A program made the position numbers and the translations under genes. The notes beneath the pieces were generated by a model, which worked only from the letters and a program-made list of their open reading frames with translations, searched no databases and was not told the origin of the DNA. From Pseudobdellovibrionaceae bacterium (lineage in GTDB: Bacteria; Bdellovibrionota; Bdellovibrionia; Bdellovibrionales; JAMPXM01), in contig CAJYIL010000345.1 of NCBI GenBank assembly GCA_913774795.1, forward strand, positions 1 through 14,612: 14,612 bases of DNA, in the 5' to 3' direction. Positions 13,456 to 14,612 of the stretch are shown here, one piece after another; positions within the stretch are counted from its first letter, which is position 1, and each line of letters starts with the position of its first letter.

Positions 13456-14070
13456 ATGTCAGGGGGCAGCATGAAGGTGAAAATCGAGCACCCGCTCTCA
13501 CTCAAAATTCTGACTTGGACCGCGGTGATCGTCGCGGCGGTCTCGATGTTTGCAACGCCGGCTCTCTCGCAGGAGAACTTTAAAGCGTGCCTTCAGTCGA
13601 ACGGAAGCGAGTGCACGCTCGTGGCCGATACCGTCGGAATTTCGATCGGTGTCGGGCAGGGTGACGCGACGATTTCTTACTATGTCCCCGTTGAAGGCGG
13701 CTGGAAGATCGACCGCACGGAATCGGTCAACGAAGACATGGAGGCCCAAGTCTTGGCCGGCAACATCACCGATGACGACGCGGCCTATGCGTTTGCCGAA
13801 CTTCTCTCAAGTCACGATCTTGCTTATAAAATTCCGGAGAACGTGACGCAGTTGAAGACAGCCGTCGGCTTTGCACCTCAAGCGGTTCTCACACCCCAAG
13901 ACCAAGTCGACGTCATCGCTGCTCACTTGCAAATGTCTCTTGGGCTCAGCGCGGTCACCGCGGATTACCTTGTCATGAAACTCGGTCTCGAGATCATCCC
14001 TTCGCGTCGCGCGGCAAGCGAAGCGCCAACTCCCTCAGACGATCCGAACCTGACTTCTCAAACATTTTAA
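13456..14070 (+). CDS. Secreted protein of unknown function
   Basis: This is a 204-residue protein with an N-terminal signal peptide: basic start (MKVKIEHPLSLK), hydrophobic core (TWTAVIVAAVSMF), and probable cleavage after ATPALS or ALSQ. The mature part has two cysteines close to its N-terminus (FKACLQ and SECTLV), which could form a disulphide in the periplasm. It has a largely acidic body and a Pro/Ser-rich C-terminus (EAPTPSDDPN). I do not recognise a family or catalytic motif. Two starts are possible. ATG 13456 has GGAG six bases upstream, and ATG 13471 has AGGGGG four bases upstream and gives a more compact signal peptide. The signal peptide is preserved with either. It is transcribed divergently from metG and converges on the oxygenase gene, with a repeat-rich spacer between. 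Confidence 0.75.
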   Translation: MSGGSMKVKIEHPLSLKILTWTAVIVAAVSMFATPALSQENFKACLQSNGSECTLVADTVGISIGVGQGDATISYYVPVEGGWKIDRTESVNEDMEAQVLAGNITDDDAAYAFAELLSSHDLAYKIPENVTQLKTAVGFAPQAVLTPQDQVDVIAAHLQMSLGLSAVTADYLVMKLGLEIIPSRRAASEAPTPSDDPNLTSQTF

Positions 14071-14112
14071 ACGTTAAACGTTAAACGTGAACATGAACGC
14101 GAACGTTTAAAA
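14065..14112. repeat. Tandem TAAACGT heptamers within an 11-bp inverted repeat
   Basis: Three perfect tandem copies of TAAACGT lie at 14068-14088, followed by a GAAC-based hexamer series (GAACAT, GAACGC, GAACGT). The outer arms TTTTAAACGTT (14065-14075) and AACGTTTAAAA (14102-14112) are perfect inverted repeats around a 26-base loop. The first arm includes the stop codon of the upstream gene. The element sits between two convergent genes, so a termination or mRNA-end role is the simplest reading, although it is AT-rich and lacks a clean downstream T tract. Confidence 0.6.
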
Positions 14113-14122
14113 CGGTGTTTTC

Positions 14123-14612
14123 TTACTTCCAATCGTAATTAAAACTGATCGAAACTCGATCATCAGTCGCCGCATTTGGCGGCACTTCGTGACGAAGCCA
14201 ACTCTCCCAGAGAACGACTTGTCCCGCCACCGGCTGAAGGGACACGAATTGCTGATTGCGGGCTCGCGCGTCGGGCAACTTCGGTGGTGCCGCCATCATA
14301 CTCGCCAAGCGAGGATCTTCAAATTTGATCGAGGATGCTCCGCGAGGAACATCGACGTAGTAAGTGCCGCTCAAAACGCTCAACGGATGTAAGTGGAGTG
14401 AATGTACGGTGTTCGTCGGCATGATGTTTACCCAACAGCTCGACATCTCGAGAGCGCCGTCTTGTAAGTCCATATCGAGCGCGCGAGCGAGGCGCCGCGC
14501 GTGTTTATCGATGGCGCGCGCGAGATCTTCGAAGTAGGGATTGCGCCGATGGAGATCCGTCATCGAACCGTACGAAGTGTAACCGTTCAAATAGTGGGTC
14601 GCCGACCATTCA
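14123..14612 (-). CDS. 2OG-Fe(II) oxygenase family protein, 5' truncated at window edge
   Basis: The frame stays open through the right edge, adding residues ending WSATHYL before NGYTSYGSM, so a start within the window (such as TTG 14590) is unlikely to be real. The visible 160 or so residues match the putative 2-oxoglutarate-Fe(II) oxygenase family TIGR02466: GYTSYGSMTDLHRRNPYF, then LHLHPLSVLSGTYYVDVP with candidate iron ligand His, IKFEDPR, LWESWLRHEVPPN with the second ligand His, and DRVSISFNYDW, where the Arg would bind 2-oxoglutarate. Members are double-stranded beta-helix enzymes that probably hydroxylate an unknown substrate. The gene is convergent with the secreted-protein gene and ends at TAA 14123-14125. 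Confidence 0.85.
   Translation of the reverse strand, partial: EWSATHYLNGYTSYGSMTDLHRRNPYFEDLARAIDKHARRLARALDMDLQDGALEMSSCWVNIMPTNTVHSLHLHPLSVLSGTYYVDVPRGASSIKFEDPRLASMMAAPPKLPDARARNQQFVSLQPVAGQVVLWESWLRHEVPPNAATDDRVSISFNYDWK

Overview
The window is a densely packed, moderately GC-rich bacterial chromosome segment. It has no tRNA, rRNA, insertion sequence, integrase or CRISPR array that I can see. Several features suggest a Gram-negative, didermic, delta-type bacterium: Sec signal peptides, type IV pilin-like preproteins, a long MetG with a C-terminal tRNA-binding domain, and small Lys/Glu-rich secreted proteins. My best guess is the Bdellovibrionota (Bdellovibrio relatives). This is an inference from protein style, because the window contains no taxonomic marker gene that I could compare.

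Layout. 1-1399 (+): the tail of a Nudix hydrolase whose stop overlaps the start of an MFS exporter. 1282-2088 (-): a DUF72 (YecE-like) protein whose 3' end runs 118 bp antisense into the exporter gene. 2223-2586 (+): a small secreted protein followed by a strong intrinsic terminator. 2751-4411 (+): a secreted protein with a long tandem-repeat Pro/Arg/Glu region, then a second terminator. 4437-5018 (-): a transglutaminase-like protein. 5074-5733 (+): a 75-residue protein and a MutT-type Nudix hydrolase, whose stop codon directly abuts the convergent stop of the next unit.

5734-13335 is one long minus-strand gene run. Read in the direction of transcription it contains metG, then a fused RNA methyltransferase (SpoU/TrmH-type domain plus TrmO-type domain) starting at the base after the metG stop. 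Next, from its own apparently leaderless promoter, comes a three-gene cluster of large cysteine-rich pilin-like proteins joined by 1-bp and 4-bp start/stop overlaps. 13456-14070 (+) is a secreted protein of unknown function. An inverted/tandem repeat separates it from a convergent, edge-truncated 2OG-Fe(II) oxygenase (14123 onward).

MetG charges initiator and elongator tRNA-Met. The fused methyltransferase probably modifies tRNA, so those two genes form a translation module. The three pilin-like genes share the order pilin helix, beta-rich domain, cysteine cluster and divergent tail. They look like duplicated minor pilins or pseudopilins that could form the tip of a type IV pilus or type II secretion-like fibre. 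No assembly ATPase, platform protein or prepilin peptidase lies in the window, so that machinery must be elsewhere. The pilin trio and the two-domain methyltransferase are the most interesting items. I did not find an obvious defence, toxin or mobile system.
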